Shown one piece after another: positions 40,801 to 52,351 of a stretch of 64,000 nt of DNA (position 1 is the stretch's first letter; each line of letters begins with the position of its first letter). This DNA comes from Ophiodon elongatus (Eukaryota > Chordata > Actinopteri > Perciformes > Hexagrammidae): NCBI GenBank assembly GCA_016806645.1, contig JACSYO010001315.1, forward strand, positions 248,001 to 312,000, given 5' to 3'. The notes under the pieces were generated by a model. The model did no database searches, was not told the origin of the DNA, and saw only the letters and a list, made by a program, of their open reading frames with translations. A program made the position numbers and the translations under genes.

Positions 40801-43800
40801 TCCGATAAAGAGGTTTCTAGAAACCTGTTGCTGTGTTTGTATATGGCAGTTAATGTACAGGGTGTCATTTGCTGGGGTTTGCCCAATAGGGTCTGGTGTG
40901 TACAGTAAGTGCTCTGATACAAACAAGAGTTTGTAGTGTGTGTAGTAATTCCCTTCATGGACTTGTGGTGAAATGTTCTGTATGATAAATGTTTTATGGT
41001 CTGCTATGCAGTGTGTTTGATTCAGGGCTGCAAACAAAGATTGTTATTTTATTATTATTGATCAATCTATATCTAAATGTTTTGTCTGTAAAATGTAAGA
41101 AAACAATGAACATTTTAATACTTCACAAGCCCCGGTAGATTGGATCTTTATTTGTCCAACCGCCCAAAAGTGTTCAGTTTACTTTTATTTTTGACAATGG
41201 AAAGCATAAAAGAAACTGGAACTACGGGATGTTTGTTGTTTTTGGTTGAAAAATGGTGTCTAACCAACTATCATAATTGTAGTTGCTCAACTAATCAGTC
41301 AATTGATCTTTGAAGCACTGGTTCATTGATTCAAGTATTGCTGGGTTTTTATCGACATAATGTCCAGAGATTATCATCATTTTTTAACTGAAGTTTATTG
41401 ATACTACTACCAACGCGAAAGAGCATTCTTCAGTCAAACTTGCTCGACTGATAAACATGTTGCCATTGTCCCAGGAACAATCTACTCATAATGGTACATT
41501 ACGCATTTACTCATGACGTCCCATTTAGTCTTAAAGGGGATTTCCACAGATTTTACAGGTCCCATGGAGTGTTACTGCATATATGGAAAAAGTAGTTTGA
41601 CGCATTTTGTGCCTCCAGATGGAGCTGTGAAGAGTTGATAAATTGCCTCAAGTGATGTCACTTGGTGTCATTTGGGGCTGAAGACTGCAAGTCTGAAAAC
41701 AAAAACATGATGTGGTGATGTGGAGTGAGAAGGAAGTGAGCTTACTAGACCTCTGTAAGCTTGAGGCTACATTAGTGGCTGCTAGCATAACGCATCCCAA
41801 TCTCTGACTGAACTGTTGGCTGTTGACTTGACCATGCTGAGTCTAGTCTACCTTTTTAACTGACGGTATTATGTAAACATCCCTGTTTGTATAGAACTTT
41901 TTAAGTAAGTATGAGCAATAGCTGATCTCAGATGTGCAACTTGTTACGATACCGCATACTATTAACATTTGAACAGGGTAAAACTTCACTGTAAAAATGA
42001 CAACATTGGTTTGTACTTCCATATTGTTTCATTGGAGAGAACATTCATCTCAAAACAGAACCCTCCCACTCTTGTTTCAGATCTGTCCAATATGTGCTGC
42101 CTTGCCAGGAGGGGATCCCAACCATGTCACAGATGACTTTACAGCTCACCTCACACTTGAACACAGAGCGCCAAGAGATTTAATATCCTTTCTGTATCTC
42201 CCAGCACCAGTGTTTACATAAAGACATTTAAGATTTGTTTCTATGTATTGTTTTTAAAAAAAAAATGTAGATACCATATTTCGTGTCGTGTAACAGCATT
42301 TACCCTTAACGGTCCGTTTACGATGAGTCCAGCAGTGTCCGACATGTACGCAGGATGTTCCACCCTGGACGAGGACTCGGCGGTCCCAGAGCGCGACGGA
42401 CAAATATGCACTTTACTAGCGGCTCCACAGGGGGACTCTCATCCTCCTCATCACAGAGCTCCACTTATACCCCCAGTAACAGAGAGGCAATGGACCCAAT
42501 CGCAGGTGAGCTTCAGGAGTATAATGGTATAATAAATAATAGAATAACAAAATAATTATATAATCTGTACTACAGATTATACTCTTCTCTCACAAATAGG
42601 ATAAATTGGATCCTTCACTAGTACCATCTGCTGCTAAAAAAACTATTTCATTCCATCAAAACCTGCATTGTTTGACTGATAACCATCCATTTCGATAGCA
42701 TTTTTGGTCAAAACTTTGAGCATACAGGGCATTAAGTCATTCTAACCATAAAATTTAGGGGCACTGATAATTATTACAGTAAAAGGTTAACAATAATCCT
42801 ATTTTTTGTCTCATAAATATGCTGCACGTTGCATTATGTTTTCATGGTATTGTCTGGCAATTTGAGAAGGCTAATACATTCAAACAAAATAAGTCAAGAA
42901 CAGTTCAATACAAAATTTATACATACACAAGCAAAAAATATATGAAAACGCTATTTTCTTTCTTACCTAACCAGTAAGTGTGACTTCTACTAATAATACA
43001 TTGTTTACCATCTGGGGCATATTTTACTGTGGCCCTGAAGGACAAAAAGAAATGCAAAAAGCACAAACATTTCCTTTCTGTTCTTTAAAACACACGTGCT
43101 TAAAATGCTCCCTATTTCCATAAATGCTAGACATTGTAAAACATAAGTGAGAACACAAATGTCTCTTAATGTTTCAAATGTTTACACTTTAGTATGCGTT
43201 TTATAGTTTGGAGCATTTTTGGATCTCCTTAATGATTGTGCTTTTGTTTTTGTATGCGTTTTATCCTTAAGGGCCAACGTAGTTTTTGTGACAGCCAAGT
43301 GTGTACGTTAGCAGAGCTCAAACGGTAGATGGTAGCTTAAACCATGGAGTTTACTTTCAATATGTCCATCTATACTTGATAGTGTAGTTGTTGTTTAACT
43401 TGACTGTCCTCTCATGACAATGCGCAATACAAAGCAGACAGAACCATTATCCTATTATACTTTTTTTTGTCTTTACCCCAAAATAACTGGGTCAAGAGTT
43501 TTTTATAAAGTCTGTTGAAATTGTTTTTTCTCACTGTACACAGACTAAAAGCAGTGATTGTGTAATCAGTCTGTTTAAATTTAGTATTAATGGAATTTAT
43601 GTTCTCTCATCTTTTCTTCTCTCATATTTAGAAAACAAAATTAAGAAAAGATATCAACCATAGTCATAATGGCAAATCATATTGGTCACTTGCGTGCCTT
43701 TACTCTGTCATTCATATCCTCTTACGGGTATCTACAGTGTTGCCTTTTGAAATCATGACTTATTTAGAAACAGCAAACGGTGACCCCTGTGTTTGTGTTC

Positions 43801-45975
43801 TCCTGCAGAGTTGTTATCTCAGCTGTCAGGTGTGCGGCGTGCGGCAGGGGGGCAAATAAACTCATCAGGGCCTTCAGCCTCGCAGCTCCAGCAGCTCCAG
43901 ATGCAACTGCAGTTGGAGCGGCAGCAGGCTCAGGCAGCACGTCAGCAAGTGGAGACGGGCCGCCACGCGACACGGCGCAGCAACAACCAAGGCAACTCTG
44001 GCAACGCCATCCCTCCACCCAACACAGCAACTGCCAACACTGCCGCTGTGGGTGAAAACAATCCCTCATCCTCATCCCACAGCTCCCAGTTCCTATTAGC
44101 ACGGTGAGTAAGGCCTGCTGCTGTTTTTTAATAGTTTGGGTTACAACAGCTAGTGGCGGTGCAACAGATCATAAAACTCTCAGTTCAGATCAGCACAAAA
44201 GAAAAGAAGGGAGCAAGTATCACTTTTTAAAATCCCTGATCATGGTTTATTTGCCGCCAATACTAATTGCAGATCATTGGTAATCCATATCGGCAGATAC
44301 AGATCCCTTTTGTTGTTTGTTTATACAGCTTGTGAAAACATCTCCAAACAACTGGGTTTATTCAAGTTTCTCACTAAAACTGTATTTTACGAGATTACAT
44401 GTGAACATATAACATTATAATTTACCTTCGGCCAATTGTCTTTCACTGAACAGAGCCTGAACGCATCATAATGTAACCGAACAGAACCTTCGTTCGGTTA
44501 TATTAGCGTGCTACTACGGTTACCAGTTGTTGTTTACAATATAACATTATCAAAGATCAGCGACTAGATTAAGCATAAATGCCGACATCCTGATCGCATA
44601 TTTTACTGATTATTGGTGGATAACTGATGGCCAGTAAAACTTTATTTCACTCTGTGATGGTTAATGTTAAACTGTGTAATTAATCCACGGTTCACATGCA
44701 TGCCGAACCGTGGGGGGCAGTGGTCCGTTACACCACTAATAGTTAGTAAACACAGTTGATAAAGGTGATGTTGGGTTTGTTTGTATAAGATAATATGCTG
44801 CACAGTTATTTTAACAGTTGATTTTTAAGTTTTAAAGTGGTATTGCTTGATATGGTAATACAATGATCTGAAAACAATGACTTCTGGTAATACTTTAGTT
44901 CCGTTGGTTGTCAATTGTTTGGTTAACTAGTGAAAAGCAAAACCATATATAAATGTGTTAAGAACGCTGTAACAATGATAATTTGTGCTAAAATGATCTG
45001 AGACGGAAAAATCTGTCCAACCAAAACCCAATGTTCTAGCTTAAAAACAGGACATGGATATACACTTTTATTTTTTGTTTTAAAGAAAAGCTCAATCATT
45101 TCCTGAACAGCTCGTGTTTCTGTATTTGTAGCGAATAGTACTCAAACAGGAAAATGAGAGCCTTTCTTGGGGACTAAATCAGCTGTTTATTTAGTGCACT
45201 AGCGACTCGCTAGTATTTACAGCAGCAGCACAGTGTTTGCAGGATTGACTGAAAATAAACTGCAATGCCCATGTTCCTTGTAATGACTTAATTATTGGTT
45301 TCTGTCTTTTATAATAAGAAAAATATAAACAGTCTTATCCATTTAAGACTTTTTTTTAAATTACTTTTTAAAACACATTTTTAGACACTGAAGCTGATCT
45401 TTTAAGTGTAAAATACAATGTAATTAAGTGTTTGTGTTTAAAGCAGTTGGAGGCCAAAAAGCTGAACCCAGTATGAGAGCTTTGAAAACATTGGTAGTTC
45501 TTGAAATTGACCGTTTCTCTGTTACATCCATACGGTTCTCTCTTTTGAGGACTCCTGGCTCTGAAGTCACTCATCCTCTTCAGTATCAAAAACTTAACGC
45601 AGGAAATTGACCAGCGTCTGATTCCTTCAGATTTAGATTATTGAACATTTGAACTGAAGCAGCGTATCACCTGAATGTATTTTAAATCTGAGCGTCTCCG
45701 TTTCCTCCAGGTTGAATGATCCTAAGATGTCCGAAGCGGAGCGGCAGTTTCTAGAAGGCGAGCGCGCCGACCGCAGCCTGTTTGTCCAGGAGCTGCTTTT
45801 GTCCACGCTGATGCACGAGGAGAGCTCTTCTTCCGACGAGGACGAGCGCCGAGACTTCGCCGACTTCGGAGCCATGGGCTGCGTGGATATCATGCCTTTA
45901 GACGTGGCGTTGGAGAATCTCCAGCTTAGAGAGCGCAGCTTTATGGTGAAGGAGCCTCCGCCGCCGCCTCTTTGA
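37519..45975 (+). CDS. kcmf1: KCMF1, ZZ-type zinc-finger E3 ubiquitin ligase
   Basis: Coding exons: 37519-37534, 39305-39472, 39695-39834, 42081-42182, 42322-42505, 43809-44103 and 45711-45975. They sum to 1170 nt, or 389 residues; human KCMF1 has 381. The start MSRHEG is split after five codons plus one base, and the join to VSCDACLKG matches the family exactly. Domains: ZZ zinc finger (about residues 8-50, CDAC, CLIC, CASC), a C2H2 finger (CPYCGKMGYTE with HVTSEH), a second CPIC/H finger, a serine-rich stretch, a glutamine-rich coiled segment (LQQLQMQLQLERQQAQAARQ) and a conserved C-terminus ending PPPPPL. KCMF1 is known to act with UBR4 and RAD6 in ubiquitin-dependent and lysosomal protein turnover. 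The gene is complete here. The fourth intron looks like a minor-class AT-AC intron. Confidence 0.97.
40465..40640. repeat. Dispersed repeat, copy 1 of a pair in kcmf1 introns
   Basis: It shares with 45115-45290 the words tactcaaacagga, gtgcacta, gtatttacagcag, gattgact and aaaataaa, followed by catgttc, in the same order and spacing. The copies are clearly diverged. The element is non-coding. Confidence 0.55.
41025..41325. repeat. Dispersed fish repeat (cagggctgcaaacaaagatt family)
   Basis: It starts tcagggctgcaaacaaagat and ends actaatcagtcaattgatct, the two ends of a family of about 300 bp common in percomorphs. The inner word cttcacaagccccggtagat also fits. Relatives lie at 13421-13620 and 57468-57700 (the latter begins agagctgcaactaaagaata). 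Confidence 0.55.
41540..41845. repeat. Dispersed repeat shared with an itga1 intron
   Basis: This is the counterpart of 19690-20020, with ctacattagtggctgctagc, aatctctgactgaactgttg and flanking purine-rich sequence. No reading frame is present. Confidence 0.45.
42183..42321 (+). other. kcmf1: U12-type AT-AC intron of kcmf1
   Basis: The intron begins ATATCCTTTCTG, an exact match to the minor-spliceosome donor consensus, and ends in TTTAC rather than an AG. A branch-site match, ACCCTTAAC, lies with its adenosines 12-13 bases before the 3' end, inside the 10-20 base window required for U12 introns. The flanking exons join as RAPRDL to DESSSVRHV, as in the KCMF1 family, and no GT-AG pair gives this join. 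The intron is only 139 bp. Confidence 0.93.
45115..45290. repeat. Dispersed repeat, copy 2 of a pair in kcmf1 introns
   Basis: This is the same-orientation partner of 40465-40640. It lies in the last kcmf1 intron. Confidence 0.55.
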
Positions 45976-46223
45976 TGTCCGAGCATCACGCAGACTGTGT
46001 CCTCTCTGCTGCAACTGTCAGTGATGGGCAGACAGCAGCAGCAGTCCTCCCCGGCCTCACCCTCCTTCCTCCCTCTGTTTTCTGAGTTTGTTTCTGGTGA
46101 TTGTAATTTCAGGCCTGTCACCATTTTTGTTACATTGTAAACAAAAAATAAATGAGAGCAAGTGGGATAAATGTGCGAGTGCGCAATAGCAACTGAGTGA
46201 GCGAGCGAGAGAAGAGAAATCTA

Positions 46224-46302
<79 letters not shown>

Positions 46303-46520
46303 AATATATATGAAGTTGATAATCAATCCACATAACATTTCTTTTCTTTATCAGGTAAATGTTACAGGCAGCTGTGGCAGACCTTTGCTTCCTGTGACAT
46401 GCAAATGGCTCTCCGTATAAATACTCCACATTCAAAAGTCAAGAGAGCGTAGGCTCCTCTGATGAAGCTGCTGTGTGTTTATGACTATTAATAAATAAAA
46501 AGTGCTTGAATGGGTTACCA
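45976..46520 (+). other. kcmf1: kcmf1 3' untranslated region
   Basis: AATAAA at 46147-46152 could end a short message. A second pair at 46490-46499 would end a longer one that includes the AT microsatellite at 46228-46296. Mammalian KCMF1 has a long 3' UTR, so transcription may continue further right, where convergent ntrk2 ends. Confidence 0.55.
46228..46296. repeat. (AT)n microsatellite
   Basis: An AT run broken once by aa, inside the presumed kcmf1 3' UTR. Confidence 0.95.
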
Positions 46521-47558
46521 TAACTACTGCATGCAGTTATTTGCAGCGTGCATGACTTTTAATGACCCCCGTCATTAAAACTTAAAAAAATATATATATA
46601 TATCCCAAAGCTTTCAACTGTTTTTAAATGGCTATTTCAAACATGGTTAAGTATTGGAATTTTAGTAGTTTACAAAACTGACATGCAGAAATTTACCCCA
46701 CAACAACATATTTTGTCAGGTTTTTTTTTTTAAACGAGTCTTTATAATGAAGAGAAATCAATCGTATTCAGCTGCTGGCGGAACGCTCCAGAGCGCCTTT
46801 TCTCTGAGACGACTGTCTGAATCTGTCGGAGGCTGCAGAGCATCAGGTTGAATACTCGGAGCAGAAGAAAAGAGCTTGCCTCGTTCCCGCCCCCCCCCCT
46901 CTCGATATTTATGTTTAGTAATAAGCTGTTTAGGCACAGCATACTTTATGATTTCTAGATAAGTTCAGACGCCCACCTAAAGTATGTCCATTGCTCCGTC
47001 GCACTCGGTTCTGGAGTTCCCGCTGCTCGTGTCCGGCGTCGGGCCGCATGCTTTAGATGGCTTTATGGATTTCTCTTCTGGGCAACAGGAGCTCCAGACT
47101 GTCCACACTGCAGTTTTGTTCGTTTCCAAGAGAAGGCATTCTTCTTCCTTTTCTGCTAGGCTTAGCACTTTCTATTTATTCATGTTTGTTTTTTCTTATT
47201 CCTTTGAGCCTTGATATGAGTCATGCCACCTTCATGCCTATACATTTACCCTCTGTAAAATACAATGAGATGTATATTGAATTTGTGCGTTAACTTTCAT
47301 AATGGATCCAAGACATGGGCAGACATTTTTTTTAAATGTAAATTTAGAATACAATAAATATAAACTGCGCACAGCTTTTGATGAAACCAAGAGACCGTCA
47401 CACGTTTGCACCTTGTGTTGTGATTCCTCAGATGTTTGTGTTGAGCTGGCAAGATTACATAATCTGTTGGTACATAAAACTTCAAATCTTTACGTATGCT
47501 TGAAGAGTGAGGATGGGAATATTTACAACTCTTAACATGTTACTTTAACCCTCCTATT

Positions 47559-47859
47559 TAGCATTTATAAGTATATAAACATTTAATAAATACCGATAAC
47601 ACACTATAATGTAATTGTAAGCCGATATGTTTTTGTAGTAACCCCTGAGGAAATTCATAAGTGGAGGCGGCTGTATACACAAATAATAAATGGTACTGTA
47701 GTATAAAAATGTAAAACTATCAAATATACCTTCATAGGAGAATTTATAATTGTTGACAAATATTGCACATTAATAAACATCGATGAAATCTCTTTACAGC
47801 TATATTATAGTGTGTTATAAACCATTTATTAAGTGTGTAATTACTGATTATAAATGCTT
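47559..47859. repeat. Foldback (inverted-repeat) element
   Basis: The left arm (47559-47612) contains agcatttataa, taataaat and ataacacactataat. The right arm (47799-47859) is its imperfect reverse complement, with attatagtgtgttat, atttatta and ttataaatgct. The inner sequence includes gtaagccgatatg and gttgacaaatattgcacatt. A relative with the words ctatttagcgcttataagta and gcaagccgatataaggacat lies at 58504-58610. This is consistent with a non-autonomous MITE-like family of fishes. Confidence 0.6.
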
Positions 47860-48242
47860 AATAAGTGTGTATGGGGGGGTGGGTAAACGTCTACATATAA
47901 CATAAAAATATGGTATGAAAGCAGTCAAACATAAAGCAATAACATGTAGATACTCTATTGAGTCATTTTAATGAGTATAGAGTGGTGTGAATGAATGAGA
48001 GACAAATATATATTACATTTATTCTTCCTGCAGCAGACGGTCAGTATGTGACCCCTCGTGAAAGACGGCCTCGATGGACAACTGTCCCACCGGGCTGAGC
48101 TCCTTAACACCGACACGGCACGACACCACGGTAGGTTACGCACCACGAAGCTGGACTTTCTTTCGACTTGTGTTAGTGTGTGTTAACTGGGACAATATAA
48201 CACCACAGAAATACATTTAAATAGCTGCTGCCAACATTTGTT

Positions 48243-48245
<3 letters not shown>

Positions 48246-48284
<39 letters not shown>
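48246..48284. repeat. (TG)n microsatellite
   Basis: A pure TG run. Confidence 0.95.
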
Positions 48285-48288
<4 letters not shown>

Positions 48289-49257
48289 CTGTAGGGCAGC
48301 TGTCCTTGTCACTCCTCAGTAGTTATTGTTAGAAACAAATGGTGCCCATGAGATACCTTTCACAACACATGTTGGCTCCTCTTAAAGTAGCCCCCCCCCC
48401 CCAAAAGCCAAACAGACTGAATGTCAGTCACACCTTAACAGACAATCTGCCAATGTGTCGTGTTCAGATTATCCAGAGAGGACAAGCCATCGGTCAAACA
48501 CTGTAAGACAGTTATCTGAAATTTTGATCGCTGGAATTGTTTTACACAATACAGGCCTCTGGTTGGATGCCCGGTCGCATAACGCAAAATGTAACACTGC
48601 GTAACAAGTCAAATAACAAAAATGAATCTCCACATGGAACCCTAAATATTCACAATTTACAAGATAAATCCCTCGGGGTTTCATTTGCATACATTTTTTT
48701 TTCCTCTAATATTTGCCTACTTTTATTCGTTGGGCCTCAAACAGTTATTGAAATGAAACAATTTGAGAAGTTTAGACGCCAGAGAGACCTCTAACACGAC
48801 GAGGAGCCCCAACTATGCATACTTTATGTAAGAGGCCACAAGCCCAAAACTGCTTCTTATCTTTCTGATATACGTTAGTATAAGTTAACTAATATTTGTG
48901 TAATCAAAACTTCCCACCACTGTAAGCTGAGCTAGGCGGCTGCAGCTTTTTATTATTTATTGTACAGATGCGAGACTTGTATCAATCTTCTTATTTAACA
49001 ACAGGAAAGTGAAAAAGCGGAATTACTAAAATGTCAAACTATTCCTCGCATGTCCACAATTTTACTTCCAAACTTGGGATGGACGCAATGAATTGTGAGG
49101 ACACGAAGCGTATTGTAAGACATACCACCTTTATTAAATGCACAGTATCACAAGGAACATTTCCATTAATTGTGGATAAGCTACTCACATGATGCACAAA
49201 GCATTGAATTGATTGATAGAACTGGCTGATTAAAGCAGGATTAAATCTGCCAGGAGA

Positions 49258-49260
<3 letters not shown>

Positions 49261-49291
<31 letters not shown>
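49261..49291. repeat. (CA)n microsatellite
   Basis: A pure CA run in the presumed ntrk2 3' UTR. Confidence 0.95.
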
Positions 49292-49293
<2 letters not shown>

Positions 49294-49356
49294 ATACAAG
49301 ATGTATGTGCAAACGCACACACACCATCTCTGAGACATTAGTCACACACACAAACA

Positions 49357-49414
<58 letters not shown>
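49357..49414. repeat. (CT)n microsatellite
   Basis: A CT run with one ttt interruption. On the transcribed ntrk2 strand it reads as (GA)n. Confidence 0.95.
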
Positions 49415-49417
<3 letters not shown>

Positions 49418-51557
49418 TATTCACACAGTAAGTAAAATTTGTTATCTGCACAGGAATGAAAACTGTAATCTTTTTTCATTTACCATATATTTACAAAAAA
49501 ATCTGCAACGCCCCCCCCTCCCCAACCCCCCCCCCGCCCCTCCCCCCTCACACCTTTACCCTCAAGATAGATTACATTCAAAAAAGGTCCCGACCCTTCT
49601 AGATTACATTCAAAATAATATACTATTCATGATGCAAAGTCACAGTTATTCATCTGAAAGAGGATCAAAATAGGCTACAGTCAGTCAGAGGTTGAGTGGT
49701 GGGGTTGGCCAGGAGGCGACCTTTGACCTCCTCGCCATCGGCCACACGTCTGCTGGGACGCCTGTCAAGCTAGGAGAGATCCTGATGTTTACTCAGATCC
49801 AGAGTCTATGGTCCTCCTACAGGCAGACGGCCTCGGTGTAAGCTCCCCATCACAGTGGAGAGGAAAGAGATCGTTTTTCTTTTTTCTTTTTTCTTTTTTT
49901 TTTCTTCAGAGAAAAAACACATTGTTCAAATAAAGTCCTCTGCAGATCAAAAGTTGCCAAAAAAGGATTGTATTCTCACTGGTATTATGAACGAGCACAA
50001 AGAAAGTATACAATGTAGCACAAATAAAATCGTATTTACATATAGTATGTATTGCCAGTGGCCCATAACACGTTGTCTTCAATAGATGTCACACGGGTTT
50101 TGACATGATACCTGCTTAAAACAGATTATACTATTAAACATAGCCTACTATTGATATAGACAAATATCAGAACTGTACAGAATGGACAGCAATTTATGTA
50201 CAGCAGACACGTGACTATTATACAGAACTGACAAACGCTGTAATAAAAACAGAGAGGGACACTGAATCATTTTCATCAAGGGCGACGTGTCAGAGTTGGG
50301 ACTTGCCTCAGTCATGGCCGGCACAGCAAGGGTGAAATGGTTTCTCTGTAATTAAGTGCAGTCGAGGTCAAGGCGGAGAGTGGTCAGCCCGACCCGCTCA
50401 GATTGTGCATTAGGGGGTTAAGTAACGCTACAAAGTGCACTTAACATAACTTATTGTCTCAGCAGAGAGCCGCGCTGCTTCATGCCTCCATGTGGAAATA
50501 CATGACGGTTATTATGAAGGAGTAATCTCTGCTGTTTTTTTGCAAAGGTTAATACAGTATGTACTCGACACTTGGACCAACACACTTGCTTTAATATTTT
50601 AGCCTTTTTTTTTTCTTTCTTTTTTTTTTTTAATCTGCAAACAGACCACTTGAAGATAATTTGGAAAACAAGAATGCATTTTAAAACCATTTCTCAAGCA
50701 GCCTATACACATGTGCTTTAGCGATGCCCGAAAGCGAGCAGCTGTATCAGTCACCACCCGGCAGACTGGGGCCGCTCAGAGAGATGAGAGCACCCCTGGG
50801 ACTCTTTGAGGGCATCAGACTCTTAATTAATCCTTTTGTTGTGGCCTCTTAGCCTACTATTTAGAACTAAAGATTACATCTTCAGAACACACTCTTGTAA
50901 TGCAAATAAATGACAAATAAAACAAGTAGCAACTTCAATACGTACAAAAAAACAAAGTGCTGAAAAAGAAATAAATCAGTGCACAGTAAACTGCATCAGA
51001 ATGTCCCGTCAATCCCTAAAATCACTCAAAGAATGAATCTAATCTTCTCTTGTCAAACCATAGACACAATCTCATCGACAGCCACAACATTTGAAAAGAA
51101 AACCTGCCTCTGATGATGCATACAAAACCACATCACTTACAGATATGGGCCACCGAACAACAAAGATTTGCTAAATGGCATTGCTGGTGAATGAAAAAGT
51201 AAAACAAAACTGTGCTCATCTTCTTTTTTTTTTCTTTTTTTTTTTAGCTCAACACCGCCGAGTCCTCATTCTCTGTGCTTTAGATACACCAAATGAAAAG
51301 GTTGTGAAATGTAGCAGAGCACTCCAACAACGTTTAAAACACCACTTTGTAAATATAGATGGGCTGGTGTGTAGATATTTACATAACATATGACGAATGG
51401 GGATGGCATTATTCAAAATAATGGTGTAAAATGCTGTATGCCCTTGTGTTTTACAACCTCAAAGTTGAATTTTAAATGAGGAAATCCTTCAGTGGACTTG
51501 AGTTGGTTATGTATGACAGACACAGGCATCTATGAGAATCTATACGGGTTTCTGATT

Positions 51558-51591
51558 AAACCTACGTGTATAATAATATACACGTAGGTTT
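51558..51591 (-). other. Perfect 15-bp hairpin in the presumed ntrk2 3' UTR
   Basis: The plus-strand arm AAACCTACGTGTATA is followed by loop ATAA and the exact reverse complement. It would fold stably as RNA from either strand. No known element is recognised. Confidence 0.75.
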
Positions 51592-52255
51592 CAAATTTAG
51601 TTTCTGTAGACGACTGAAAAAGCACAAATTGAAATCAACAGCGTGGTATGAAAACAGAGTCAACATTTATAAATTCTACAAATATTAAAATAGCCTGTGA
51701 AGTATAAAAGAAAAAAGCTTCAGCTGTAACTTGACGAGTATTTTTATTTCTTTTTTTATCTTCCTGGAGAATATGTTGCTCTGTGTGTCGAAAGAAGAGA
51801 AAGCTCTATCTACAAAGTTGTGTCCATACACTGTCCATTATGGAGACACATTATTTTCCCTTTCATTCCCAGCAAAATGGAATACAGGAGATGATGTAAT
51901 GCGGATGAACGTAGACCGAGTAACCCAGTGATCAGTATTTCTGATTACCGGGTTTCATTTATCTGTATGCCTTTCACATATGTATGCGTTTTGGTTTCCA
52001 TTGACGAAAACATGCCTCAGTGACGTCTGCAAATGAGTAAAGAAACAAAAAAGCAAAAAAAAAAAAAAAAAATCACTGAAAATTTAAGGCTTTTCTCGAT
52101 GTAATGAGGACACGGACGATAGCATTTACAGGGACATTTACAGCCAGGGTACTGTACACAAACACGCTCGCACAACCCTCACTCTTCTCCCTCCTCTCCG
52201 TCCCACTATGTGCAAACGGACACACGACCACTCATCCGCGTACGAAGCCCCAGCT

Positions 52256-52257
<2 letters not shown>

Positions 52258-52316
<59 letters not shown>
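52258..52316. repeat. (CA)n microsatellite
   Basis: The CA run starts 35 bases after the ntrk2 stop codon in transcript direction, so it lies at the very beginning of the 3' UTR. Confidence 0.95.
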
Positions 52317-52320
<4 letters not shown>

Positions 52321-52351
52321 ACACAAAAGTACATACAAGAACACCGGTGCA

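Larger units (their letters stand above)
46521..49109. other. Spacer between the convergent kcmf1 and ntrk2 genes
   Basis: No recognised gene lies here. A GC-richer patch at 46980-47150 has short open frames on both strands that match nothing I know; it may be distal kcmf1 3' UTR. A foldback repeat sits at 47559-47859, an exon-like segment flanked by good splice sites at 48034-48130, a (TG)n run at 48246-48284 and an ACTATTCC-family repeat at 48900-49050. Confidence 0.55.
49110..52351 (-). other. ntrk2: Presumed ntrk2 3' untranslated region
   Basis: The region follows the ntrk2 stop on the minus strand. It lacks long coding frames and carries a minus-strand AATAAA (plus-strand TTTATT at 49130-49135). 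Trk genes are known to have long 3' UTRs. It contains AC and TC microsatellites, a strongly G-rich tract (minus strand, 49510-49549) and a perfect 15-bp hairpin (51558-51591). The end point is inferred. Confidence 0.45.

Noticed and set aside
43764..44102. Plus- and minus-strand frames opposite or offset from the sixth kcmf1 exon
   Set aside because: Only one plus frame joins its neighbours in phase and gives the KCMF1 glutamine-rich segment.
45633..46124. 163-codon minus-strand open frame
   Set aside because: It is the antisense shadow of the last kcmf1 exon, whose plus-strand reading matches the family closely.
46057..46435. Ile-Tyr-rich frames on the minus strand
   Set aside because: Translation of an (AT)n run in the kcmf1 3' UTR; the same pattern at 59121-59649.
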